This document shows, piece after piece, positions 1-6,777 of a stretch of 12,766 bases of DNA. A model generated the notes under the pieces. It searched no databases, was not told the DNA's origin, and saw only the letters and a program-made list of their open reading frames with translations. The position numbers were made by a program, and so were the translations under genes. The stretch's first letter is position 1; each line of letters starts with the position of its first letter. The stretch is from Bacteroidota bacterium (GTDB lineage: Bacteria; Bacteroidota; Bacteroidia; Flavobacteriales; Weeksellaceae), in NCBI GenBank assembly GCA_018266965.1, contig JAFDZJ010000061.1, forward strand, positions 1 through 12,766, given 5' to 3'.

Positions 1-50
1 CATCCTGCAAACATTTAAGCATCCAAGACTTTGCCGACACGACCCAACTC

Positions 51-136
51 ACCAAGTCAGGCACATTTGCAAGGCACACAAAGCCGACACACAAAAGCCA
101 ACCTTGCAAAAGAGCCTGCCTTGTGCCAACGCACAG
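51..136. repeat. M1-A hairpin repeat, copy 1
   Basis: This 86-nt unit matches 4106-4191 with only three substitutions (83/86). Its core is a 9-bp inverted repeat: TTTGCAAGG (66-74) and CCTTGCAAA (102-110), around a 27-nt loop containing AAGCCGACAC. An outer pair GGCACA (60-65) and TGTGCC (122-127) may extend the stem. No T-run follows the hairpin, so it is not a classical intrinsic terminator. It may be a recombination site, a REP-like element or an RNA stabiliser; the sequence does not decide between these. Confidence 0.85.
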
Positions 137-149
137 CCCACCCACCCCA

Positions 150-166
150 GCGGACGGAATTCTAAT
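150..166. repeat. M3 motif, copy 1
   Basis: GCGGACGGAATTCTAAT here recurs at 4402-4418 with a single change (16/17). In both gaps it lies downstream of an M1 hairpin, 99 nt after the M1 start here and 296 nt there. The upstream gap may therefore be a shortened relative of the one at 4099-4809. Confidence 0.6.
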
Positions 167-306
167 CGGCTTCAACAATACACATCAGCAAATTGCAAGA
201 CTCAACACCAATGCCCACCCACCACCCAACTGGCGGACAGAGCAACACTCCACAAGACAATAAATGCTTAAATTAGCCAATTATCAAAACTGACTGAACA
301 AAATAG

Positions 307-3300
307 ATGAGATTAATTCCGCAGACACCGAAAAAAACATTGAAAGCCTTCTTAAAGCAAAAGCCTTTGAGAAGTGAAATAGACCTCTTCAAAACAAATC
401 TCATTACTCTGCTTGACAAAATCAGTGTCATTGAAAAAAGACCTAAGGACGAAAGCGAAGAACATTTAAAAAATGACTTGAGGGATTTTTTGCGTGACAC
501 TTACTACCGTGATACAAACGCAATCAATACTAAAGACAAAAAGGACTTAGTAATTCATCTCGGCAAAACCACCGACAGCGAAGTTGGAATTATCATTGAA
601 GCCAAACGACCAACTAATATTAACGAAATGGTTACGGCTGACAATCCCAACAAAAAAGCACTTCACGAACTTATTCTTTATTATTTAGACGAAAGAACAC
701 AAGCTGGAAACAACCAACTAAAACAGTTGGTAATGACAAATGTTAATGAATGGTATATCATTGATGCCAATTATTTTGACAAGCATATTTACCGAAATAC
801 ACAAATCAAAAGACTTTACGAAACTAAACTAAACGATAAAAAAGACAATCCTTTTTTCTATGAGGAAATTGCAAAAATAGTTTCCAAAATGGATATTGAA
901 ATTCCTTGCGTTTACTTCGACATTAGGGAATACGACAGCATTTTACGCAACAATAAAAAAGAGGATGACCGTGAATTAAGTGCTTTACTAAAAATACTTT
1001 CTCCGCAGCATTTATTAAAAATCGCAACTCCAAACGACAGCAATTCACTAAATGAAAAATTCTACAAAGAATTGCTTCACATAATTGGACTGGAAGAAGC
1101 AAAAGAAGATGGCAAAAACATAATTCGTAGAAAAAAAGAAAACCGCAATTCGGCTTCGCTTATTGAGGCAACAATTGAGGCATTGAACACAGAAGATGTT
1201 TTGCATCGCCTTCCCGACCAATCTATTTATGGAGAAAATAAAGAAGAACGGATTTTTAGTATTTCGCTGGAACTTGCAATTACTTGGATAAATAGAATTT
1301 TGTTTCTTAAGTTATTGGAGGGGCAACTTATATCCTATCACCAAGGGAATAAAGACTATCGTTTCCTGAACACCGAAACTATAAATGATTTTGATGAACT
1401 GTTTAAACTATTTCATAAAGTCTTGGCAGTAAACTTAAATGAAAGAAGTGAAGCCATAAAAAGCAAATACAGCAGAGTTCCCTATTTAAACAGTTCACTT
1501 TTTGAAATCAGCGAATTAGAAGACCAGACTATAAAAATAAATTCGCTTGATAATGGCGGGCAACTTGATTTAATAGGAACAACAATTTTAAAAGATATAA
1601 AAAAGAAAGTAGCTTCGCTGCCCACTCTTAATTATCTTTTCCAATTTTTAGATGCTTATGACTTTGCAAGTGAAGGAACGGAAGATGTACAGGAAGACAA
1701 CAAAACTATTATTAATGCTTCTGTACTTGGGAAAGTCTTTGAGAAAATAAATGGCTACAAAGATGGTTCTATCTTCACACCTGGCTTTATCACTATGTAT
1801 ATGTGCAAGCAGTCAATTCGTTTGGCTGTTGTAGAAAAATTCAACGAGGCGATGTCAGAAAAGGGCAACAACCTATTTGACAAATATGAGGATGTAAAAA
1901 ACTATACCTCAAGACTTTTCAAAACACAAGAAATTTTAAAAGCCAACGAATTAATAAACTCTCTTCGGATTTGCGACCCTGCTGTTGGTTCTGGACACTT
2001 CTTAGTTTCTTCTTTAAATGAAATTATAAGTATCAAAGCAGAATTAGGAATACTTGCTGACAAAGAAGGAAACAGTATCAGCGGTTACGAAATTGAAATT
2101 GTAAATGACGAACTAATCATTACCGACCCAAAAACAAATATTCTTGAATATAAATTACAAAATGGTAAACCTCTAAACAAAGAAATCCAGCGGCTACAAA
2201 AAACCCTTTTTCACGAAAAGCAAACCATAATTGAAAACTGCTTATTTGGTGTTGACATTAATCCAAATTCAGTAAAAATATGTCGGTTGCGTTTGTGGAT
2301 TGAACTCTTAAAAAATGCTTACTATAAAGAAGAAACAAACTATTTGGAACTTGAAACACTTCCCAATATTGACATCAATATAAAATGTGGTAACAGCCTG
2401 TTGAGCCGGTTTGCTTTAGATGCGGATTTAAGTAAAGCCTTGAAAAGCATTAAATATGATATAAAAGCATATCGAGGTTTTGTGAACGATTATAAAAATG
2501 AAAAGAGCAGGGATGTTAAAAGAGGTTTGCAAAAAATCATTGATAACATTAAAACAGATTTTAGAACCGAAATAGGTAACAACGACCCTAAAAAAATTCG
2601 ACTTAGCAAACTAAGCAAAGAATTGTTTCTTTTATTATCAGTTCAAAATTCGCCTATTCAAGCTGACGTTATTAAAGGAGGCATCAAAAAAGAAAAGGCA
2701 AAAAAAGAAAAATTAGAAACTGAGATTACCAAGTTATCCAAAGAAATTGACGAAATAAAAAACAACGCTGTCTACAAAAATGCTTTTGAATGGCGGTTTG
2801 AATTTCCCGAAGTCTTAAACAATGATGGTGATTTTGAAGGCTTTGATGTTGTTATAGGAAATCCACCATACATAAGAGTTCAGGATTTACAGCATAGTCT
2901 TATTGACAGTTATAAAGACAACTTCAAAGTTGCCCACAAACGATTAGATATTTCAATTCTTTTTATTGAACTTGGACACAAAATATTGAAGACAAACGGT
3001 CTTCAAACATATATCACATCAAATCAATTTTTAAAGGCAGAGTACGGCAGAAATGTAAGGGCATTTCTTAAAGGATATTTAAAAGTAAATATTGATTACT
3101 CCAAAGTCTCTGTATTTGATGGGCTTGCTACATACGTATCGGTTTTCTTGATTTCAAAAAATCAGAATAAAGCAATTGATTATAAGTTAATGGACAATGC
3201 CGAAGATATTCCTCAAGATTTTATTCAATTTGAAACATCAACTCTTTCAGACGAACCTTGGGATTTCAATATTAATCAATCATTGAAGCAAAAAATATTT

Positions 3301-4098
3301 AATGACAAGAACGCTTTAAATGAAATTTCAAATTTTACTTATGGTGTAATTACTGGCTTAGACAAAGCGTTCCTTATTCCATCCGAACAAGTCAAGGAAT
3401 TGGATTTAGAAAAAGAGATTACAAAGAATTTTATCAGACCACAGAATTATAAAAAGTATCACGTATCCAGTCAAACATTTAGTTTAATTTATCCATACAA
3501 TAAGGACAATACAATTATTGAGGAAGCAGAGTTGAAAAGTAAATTCCCTAATTGTTTTAAATTTCTTTCTGGTTTTAAAACAGAATTGGAAAATCGGCAA
3601 GACAGCAGAACTACAATAAAAGAAAAAGGAGTTGCTTGGTATTCATTAATGCGAAGAGTTGACCTTAATGATATTGATACAGAAAAAATCATTTTTTATG
3701 ATGTTGGTATGTTACCGAACTTTATTTTGGACAATAAAAATTTCATTTTTGGTGGTGGGACAAGCCATTCATTAAGACTTACAGATAAATCTTATGATGT
3801 TAAGTTCATTTTAGGTGTCTTAAATTCTGCACTAATGACTTGGGTTATTTATGACCTTTGTCCTGTCAAAATGGGCAATGCAAGAAAATACGGACTGGAC
3901 TATATAAAAAAACTTCCTATTCCCAAAAATGCAGATGTAAAAATCCAAAACTCAATCATCCAGCTTGTTGACAAAATTATTGAAGCAAAACAACAAGGTA
4001 AAGAAAGCACTGACATTGAAAAAAAAATTGACGAATTAGTCTATAAACTTTACGACATCACTGCTGACGAACAAAAAATAATTGAAGGCATACAATAG
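307..4098 (+). CDS. Type IIG-like restriction-modification enzyme (Eco57I family)
   Basis: This 1263-aa protein probably combines DNA cleavage and adenine-N6 methylation in one chain. The N-terminal region carries a PD-(D/E)xK-like nuclease signature: D80, then E98-A99-K100 in a strand-rich segment. I recognise this N-terminus as one common on Bacteroidota Eco57I-type enzymes (DUF7149-like, from memory). A helical connector leads to the methyltransferase domain, with the AdoMet-binding motif DPAVGSGHF at residues 557-565 and the catalytic NPPY at 852-855. A charged coiled-coil-like stretch lies near 790-821. The C-terminal third (about 1000-1250) fits a TaqI-like target-recognition domain, including KMGNARKYGLDYIKKLPIP near the end. 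A TAG codon immediately before ATG 307 fixes this as the first possible ATG. Length and motif order fit a complete enzyme, with no frameshift seen. It stands alone, flanked by near-identical M1 repeats. The target sequence cannot be read from the protein. Confidence 0.93.
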   Translation: MRLIPQTPKKTLKAFLKQKPLRSEIDLFKTNLITLLDKISVIEKRPKDESEEHLKNDLRDFLRDTYYRDTNAINTKDKKDLVIHLGKTTDSEVGIIIEAKRPTNINEMVTADNPNKKALHELILYYLDERTQAGNNQLKQLVMTNVNEWYIIDANYFDKHIYRNTQIKRLYETKLNDKKDNPFFYEEIAKIVSKMDIEIPCVYFDIREYDSILRNNKKEDDRELSALLKILSPQHLLKIATPNDSNSLNEKFYKELLHIIGLEEAKEDGKNIIRRKKENRNSASLIEATIEALNTEDVLHRLPDQSIYGENKEERIFSISLELAITWINRILFLKLLEGQLISYHQGNKDYRFLNTETINDFDELFKLFHKVLAVNLNERSEAIKSKYSRVPYLNSSLFEISELEDQTIKINSLDNGGQLDLIGTTILKDIKKKVASLPTLNYLFQFLDAYDFASEGTEDVQEDNKTIINASVLGKVFEKINGYKDGSIFTPGFITMYMCKQSIRLAVVEKFNEAMSEKGNNLFDKYEDVKNYTSRLFKTQEILKANELINSLRICDPAVGSGHFLVSSLNEIISIKAELGILADKEGNSISGYEIEIVNDELIITDPKTNILEYKLQNGKPLNKEIQRLQKTLFHEKQTIIENCLFGVDINPNSVKICRLRLWIELLKNAYYKEETNYLELETLPNIDINIKCGNSLLSRFALDADLSKALKSIKYDIKAYRGFVNDYKNEKSRDVKRGLQKIIDNIKTDFRTEIGNNDPKKIRLSKLSKELFLLLSVQNSPIQADVIKGGIKKEKAKKEKLETEITKLSKEIDEIKNNAVYKNAFEWRFEFPEVLNNDGDFEGFDVVIGNPPYIRVQDLQHSLIDSYKDNFKVAHKRLDISILFIELGHKILKTNGLQTYITSNQFLKAEYGRNVRAFLKGYLKVNIDYSKVSVFDGLATYVSVFLISKNQNKAIDYKLMDNAEDIPQDFIQFETSTLSDEPWDFNINQSLKQKIFNDKNALNEISNFTYGVITGLDKAFLIPSEQVKELDLEKEITKNFIRPQNYKKYHVSSQTFSLIYPYNKDNTIIEEAELKSKFPNCFKFLSGFKTELENRQDSRTTIKEKGVAWYSLMRRVDLNDIDTEKIIFYDVGMLPNFILDNKNFIFGGGTSHSLRLTDKSYDVKFILGVLNSALMTWVIYDLCPVKMGNARKYGLDYIKKLPIPKNADVKIQNSIIQLVDKIIEAKQQGKESTDIEKKIDELVYKLYDITADEQKIIEGIQ

Positions 4099-4105
4099 CC
4101 AGCGC

Positions 4106-4191
4106 ACCAAGCCAGGCACATTTGCAAGGCACACAAAGCCGAAACACAAACGCCAACCTTGCAAAAGAGCCTGCCTTGTGCCAACGCACAG
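4106..4191. repeat. M1-B hairpin repeat, copy 2
   Basis: Near-identical direct copy of 51-136, starting 8 nt after the R-M stop codon. The core stem is TTTGCAAGG (4121-4129) with CCTTGCAAA (4157-4165); the outer pair is GGCACA (4115-4120) with TGTGCC (4177-4182). All three differences from copy 1 fall outside the core stem. With copy 1 it flanks the type IIG gene as an 86-nt direct repeat about 4.05 kb apart, long enough for homologous recombination. Confidence 0.85.
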
Positions 4192-4305
4192 GCAACACTC
4201 TGTGGTTGGACACAGACCCACATTATAGAAGACCGAGGAGAAGGGCGAACGTACAACAGGGGGTTTGCCAAAATACGGGCTGACGGAAGTTATCTTCGAC
4301 TTTTT

Positions 4306-4354
4306 GTAATTCTATTGTGCTTCATATCCAGCTTGACGTAATTCTATTTAGCTT
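4306..4354. repeat. Short tandem pair inside the attC-like element
   Basis: GTAATTCTATTGTGCTT (4306-4322) is repeated 32 nt later as GTAATTCTATTTAGCTT (4338-4354), with two changes in 17. A related GTAATTCTGTTGTACT occurs near the window end (12690-12705). This suggests the spacer between the arms is itself built from shared sub-modules. Confidence 0.5.
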
Positions 4355-4401
4355 TTTGTTGTTATCTTCATCATCAGTTTTTCAATCATCATCGGTACCA
4401 G

Positions 4402-4418
4402 GCGGACGGAATACTAAT
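4402..4418. repeat. M3 motif, copy 2
   Basis: GCGGACGGAATACTAAT, one base different from 150-166. It sits just inside the right arm of the attC-like inverted repeat. Its CGGAC (4404-4408) can also pair with GTCCG (4440-4444). Confidence 0.6.
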
Positions 4419-4564
4419 TCCCGTACTTCGGCAAGCCCTGTCCGTTATAGCCAATGGTAGGACGACCGTGCAAACGACAAACGACCGACCTGAAATTTAA
4501 ACGTTAAAACAAAGACAAACCATTTTGACAGGTGACCAACATAGAGACCATATTTCAATCGGAC

Positions 4565-4578
4565 AACAGGTAAGCCGA
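4565..4578. repeat. 14-nt direct repeat, left copy (brackets the ATPase gene)
   Basis: AACAGGTAAGCCGA occurs here and again, identically, at 5938-5951. The two copies bracket the ATPase gene and its leader, 1373 nt apart. The AAGCCGA core is the same as in the M1 loops at 81, 4136 and 4686, so these may be partial M1 elements. Confidence 0.5.
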
Positions 4579-4650
4579 CACACCTTGCCTACGCTTCAGT
4601 ATTTTTTATTTTCCCAACCGCACATTTTTTTTAATTCAATTTTAGCCAGC

Positions 4651-4733
4651 CGCACATTTGGCACATTTGGTTTTGCCCAACACACAAGCCGACCCTTCGC
4701 AAAACCAAAAGAGCCAAATTTTCCCACCCACAG
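4651..4733. repeat. M1-D, diverged M1-type hairpin
   Basis: It keeps the M1 frame (GCACATTTG on the left, a CACACAAGCCGAC-like loop, CAAAAGAGCC on the right), but the stem is different: TTTGGTTTTGC (4666-4676) pairs perfectly over 11 bp with GCAAAACCAAA (4699-4709). Both arms have changed relative to copies A and B while complementarity is kept. It lies upstream of the ATPase gene, in a stretch that is open in that gene's frame but probably not translated. Confidence 0.7.
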
Positions 4734-4775
4734 AAAGAAAATTTTAGAGCGACACGTTTTGGCGTTTCAGGCTTT

Positions 4776-4783
4776 TACTTTTG
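4776..4783 (+). promoter_or_regulatory. Candidate Bacteroidota -7 box (TACTTTTG)
   Basis: TACTTTTG matches the TAnnTTTG -7 consensus of Bacteroidota promoters and ends 26 nt before the ATPase start at 4810. A TTTG lies upstream at 4758-4761, but its 14-nt spacing is shorter than the usual -33 distance. This would be the promoter of the six-gene run, since no similar box is seen in the short gap before 5991. Confidence 0.4.
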
Positions 4784-4809
4784 TTGCAGAAATTAGAAAT
4801 AAAGAAAGT

Positions 4810-5946
4810 ATGCAAACTAATAATTTAACACTTAGCCCTACAACTGACAGACCTTTTGAACTTGCTAAGACATCAGCAAAAATGACTATTTCAGAAGTTT
4901 TTGCAGAACGGAAAGGTTCATATCTCAATGAGTTTACTTTATTTGTTGCCCACTTTAATTCAATCCCAAACTTTATTCATGAAGTTGACATTGACTGCAA
5001 AAAAGCCAATTTGTGGTTCTCTGAAAACTACAAATCAGAAATAAAAGACTTCTACTATGACAAAAGATATTTTAACAGAAGCAAGAAGGCAGAAATTGAT
5101 GATATTTTTTATTTTCTATATGATGACCTAATTGTTGACTTCGACACAAACTGTTCCACAGTTCGCTTTTTATTCCGTAAAACTGAACTTTCAAAAGTTG
5201 AGGACATTATAAATTCAATCCATAAATTCAAGAAAAGAAAGCAGAAACAAAAACCTGAAATTTCATTGCTTGTAAATAGCATGACAGGCATTGAAACAAA
5301 ATCATTGCAAATTACCAAACCCAAGCTGAATATAGAAGACAACTATAACGAAGACTTTAAAGAAATTCACAAAACTATTTTACGAAGGCTTTCCAGAAAG
5401 AATGATAAAGGGTTAGTTCTTCTTCATGGAAAGCCTGGAACAGGTAAAACATCATATATCCGCTATCTAATTTCTTCATTGAAAAAGGATGTAATTTTTT
5501 TACCTCCAAATATGGCAAGTGCCATTACAAATCCGAGTTTAATTTCAATTCTCATAGACAATCCAAATTCAATTTTTGTTATTGAAGATGCAGAAAATAT
5601 TGTGGTTGATAGAGAGCAAGACGGGAATTCTCCAGTATCTGCTTTACTAAACATTTCAGACGGACTTCTTGCCGACTGTTTGAATGTTCAAATTATTTGC
5701 TCGTTTAACACTGACATTTCAAAAATTGATAGTGCTTTAATGCGAAAAGGACGATTAATAGCAAAATATGAATTTAAAGAATTAGAAGTTGAAAAAGCAC
5801 AACAGCTTTCTAATAAATTAGGTTTTGAAACAAACATCAATAAGCCAATGACTTTGACTTCAATTTACAACCAAGACGAAAAAGATTTTCAACAATCAAG
5901 AAAAAGTAATCCAATTGGATTTCAAGCCATAAACAATAACAGGTAA
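4810..5946 (+). CDS. AAA+ ATPase, BCS1-like core
   Basis: This 378-aa protein has a classical AAA ATPase module in its C-terminal half: Walker A GKPGTGKT at residues 207-214, Walker B FVIED at 256-260, sensor-1 N300 in SFNTD, and putative arginine fingers R312 and R315 in LMRKGRL. The order and LMRKGR motif resemble the BCS1-type clade. Such ATPases remodel or unfold proteins, or couple sensing to an effector. The first 200 or so residues match no domain I recognise and presumably set the substrate. The frame is open upstream to TTG 4525, but that part runs through a repeat element and reads like translated non-coding DNA. ATG 4810, preceded by an A-rich AAAGAAAG leader, is the better start. 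The next gene begins 44 nt downstream with no promoter seen between, so co-transcription is likely. A general housekeeping role cannot be excluded. Confidence 0.88.
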   Translation: MQTNNLTLSPTTDRPFELAKTSAKMTISEVFAERKGSYLNEFTLFVAHFNSIPNFIHEVDIDCKKANLWFSENYKSEIKDFYYDKRYFNRSKKAEIDDIFYFLYDDLIVDFDTNCSTVRFLFRKTELSKVEDIINSIHKFKKRKQKQKPEISLLVNSMTGIETKSLQITKPKLNIEDNYNEDFKEIHKTILRRLSRKNDKGLVLLHGKPGTGKTSYIRYLISSLKKDVIFLPPNMASAITNPSLISILIDNPNSIFVIEDAENIVVDREQDGNSPVSALLNISDGLLADCLNVQIICSFNTDISKIDSALMRKGRLIAKYEFKELEVEKAQQLSNKLGFETNINKPMTLTSIYNQDEKDFQQSRKSNPIGFQAINNNR

Positions 5947-5951
5947 GCCGA
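5938..5951. repeat. 14-nt direct repeat, right copy
   Basis: Identical AACAGGTAAGCCGA to 4565-4578, spanning the TAA stop codon of the ATPase gene (5944-5946). A CGTTAAAA follows at 5969-5976, as it does at 4500-4507. The repeat therefore runs from coding into non-coding sequence, which could mark an old insertion or cassette junction. Confidence 0.5.
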
Positions 5952-5990
5952 AAACTGAATAGAGTAGGCGTTAAAATAAAAATATAAAAT

Positions 5991-6290
5991 ATGATTTCAG
6001 ACGTAAGAGAAAAAGGAAGCCTCATCGAAGTTTATGATGCAAACAGCAAAAGAATTTCATACATGAGTGCAGGAAACAAAGAACTTGTTGGAGTAGCAAG
6101 TAATTTCTTTGTAGTTGTCAACGGTTCATTAATTGAAGTGTATGACGAAAAATGTAAACGCATTTCATACATGAGCCAAGGAAGCAAAATGGTAAGAGGT
6201 GCAGCAGGTAATACCTTCACAGTAAAAAACGGTAGCCTTATTGAAACCTATGATGAAAAGTGCAAAAGAATAAGTTACAAAAGTGCTTAA
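5991..6290 (+). CDS. Small protein of 36-residue repeats
   Basis: This 99-aa protein is almost entirely repeats: residues 9-44 and 45-80 are two units of exactly 36 aa, and 81-99 is the first half of a third. Each begins GSLIE(V/T)YD and continues with KRISY(M/K)S; the second half is rich in alternating hydrophobic residues. This suggests a small beta-rich fold. No signal peptide, membrane segment or catalytic motif is visible. I recall similar short stand-alone proteins in Bacteroidota without known function. There is no Shine-Dalgarno, only an A-rich leader. Its stop overlaps the GTG start of the exonuclease gene by 8 nt, so the two are probably translationally coupled. A role as binding partner, adaptor or inhibitor within the operon is a guess. 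Confidence 0.8.
   Translation: MISDVREKGSLIEVYDANSKRISYMSAGNKELVGVASNFFVVVNGSLIEVYDEKCKRISYMSQGSKMVRGAAGNTFTVKNGSLIETYDEKCKRISYKSA
6015..6287 (+). repeat. 108-nt coding repeats in the 99-aa gene
   Basis: Two and a half units of 108 nt (6015-6122, 6123-6230, 6231-6287) encode the 36-residue protein repeats. Protein similarity is much clearer than DNA identity, so the duplication is old and kept by selection on the protein. The second and third units share DEKCKRISY and are closer to each other than to the first. Confidence 0.75.
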
Positions 6291-6777
6291 TTCTTATACC
6301 GCCATAGATTTTGAAACCGCACAAGGCAAGCGTTGGAGCATTTGTCAAGTTGGTTTAGTTCGTGTCGAAAATCAAATTATTAAAGAGCAGTTATCTATTT
6401 TGGTTCAACCACCTGACAACTATTACTGGAATAATTTCATTGATATTCATGGAATAAATCCCGAACAAACGGCAGATGCACCAACATTTGATAAAATTTG
6501 GCATCAAATTGAGCCATTCATTAAGAATCAAAATGTTCTTGCTCATAACGGTTTTGCGTTTGACTTTCATTGCTTAAAGCAAACTTTAGATTTTTATGAA
6601 ATTTCAACACCTGAATTTACTGGACATTGCACCTATAAAATATACGGAGACAATTTAGCTTCACTTTGTAGGCAATACAAAATTCACTTAAATCATCATG
6701 ATGCTTTGAGTGATGCTAAAGCTTGTGCAGAACTGTTTTTAATACATTTGAAGGAAAATAATGAATATGGAGCATAA
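6283..6777 (+). CDS. DEDDh 3'-5' exonuclease (DnaQ/RNase T-like)
   Basis: This 164-aa protein is a single exonuclease domain. The full DEDDh set is visible: D9 and E11 in IDFET, D94 in HNGFAFD (H88-D94), and H139 and D144 in HDALSDA. The family uses two metal ions to remove nucleotides from 3' ends of DNA or RNA; here it could trim or degrade nucleic acid produced by the operon's other nuclease, or process RNA. The start is GTG 6283: D9 lies only eight residues in, so no later start is possible, and GTG overlaps the upstream gene by 8 nt. The 3' end overlaps the next gene by 17 nt. The short length and lack of polymerase context argue against a replicative epsilon subunit. Whether it acts on DNA or RNA cannot be told from sequence. 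Confidence 0.92.
   Translation: MLNSYTAIDFETAQGKRWSICQVGLVRVENQIIKEQLSILVQPPDNYYWNNFIDIHGINPEQTADAPTFDKIWHQIEPFIKNQNVLAHNGFAFDFHCLKQTLDFYEISTPEFTGHCTYKIYGDNLASLCRQYKIHLNHHDALSDAKACAELFLIHLKENNEYGA

Larger units (their letters stand above)
1..306. other. Non-coding stretch before the R-M gene
   Basis: I see no gene here. The top strand is strikingly rich in A and C, and the trinucleotide GTT does not occur in the first 300 bases. It holds the M1-A hairpin repeat and a 17-nt motif shared with the gap after the next gene. An in-frame TAG directly abuts the ATG at 307. I found no convincing TAnnTTTG promoter, so the promoter of the R-M gene is unassigned and may lie outside the window. Confidence 0.7.
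4251..4450. repeat. attC-like long imperfect inverted repeat, copy 1
   Basis: The left arm (4251-4279, beginning GTACAACAGG) is largely complementary to the right arm (4420-4450, ending GTCCGTTATAG). The layout resembles an integron attC site. An outer box ending in AAC (GTACAAC) faces one beginning with GTT (GTTATAG), a short unpaired spacer follows, and then come inner boxes GTTTGCC and GGCAAGC. The 140-nt centre is longer than in typical attC sites. The outer boxes do not fully match the RYYYAAC/GTTRRRY consensus, and no integrase gene is in the window. An unrelated dispersed palindrome is the main alternative. Confidence 0.5.
4099..4809. other. 711-nt structured non-coding gap
   Basis: No real gene is visible. 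The stretch holds M1-B directly after the R-M stop codon, then a 200-nt attC-like inverted repeat (4251-4450). Next come a CGTTAAAA junction (4500-4507) that recurs at 5969-5976, and a 14-nt motif repeated after the ATPase gene. The M1-like element D and a candidate promoter for the ATPase operon follow. Small open frames here run through repeats and look spurious. Confidence 0.75.

Noticed and set aside
51..136. M1 hairpins as intrinsic terminators
   Set aside because: The stems are followed by AAGAGCC-type sequence rather than a T-run, and copies also lie upstream of genes.
4159..4341. 60-codon open frame in the gap after the R-M gene
   Set aside because: It reads through M1-B and the left arm of the inverted repeat, has no recognisable motif or leader, and contains repeat-derived sequence only.
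4525..4809. N-terminal extension of the ATPase from TTG 4525
   Set aside because: The frame is open, but it runs through the M1-D hairpin and low-complexity repeat DNA. ATG 4810 has an A-rich leader, and a candidate -7 box at 4776-4783 would lie inside the extension.
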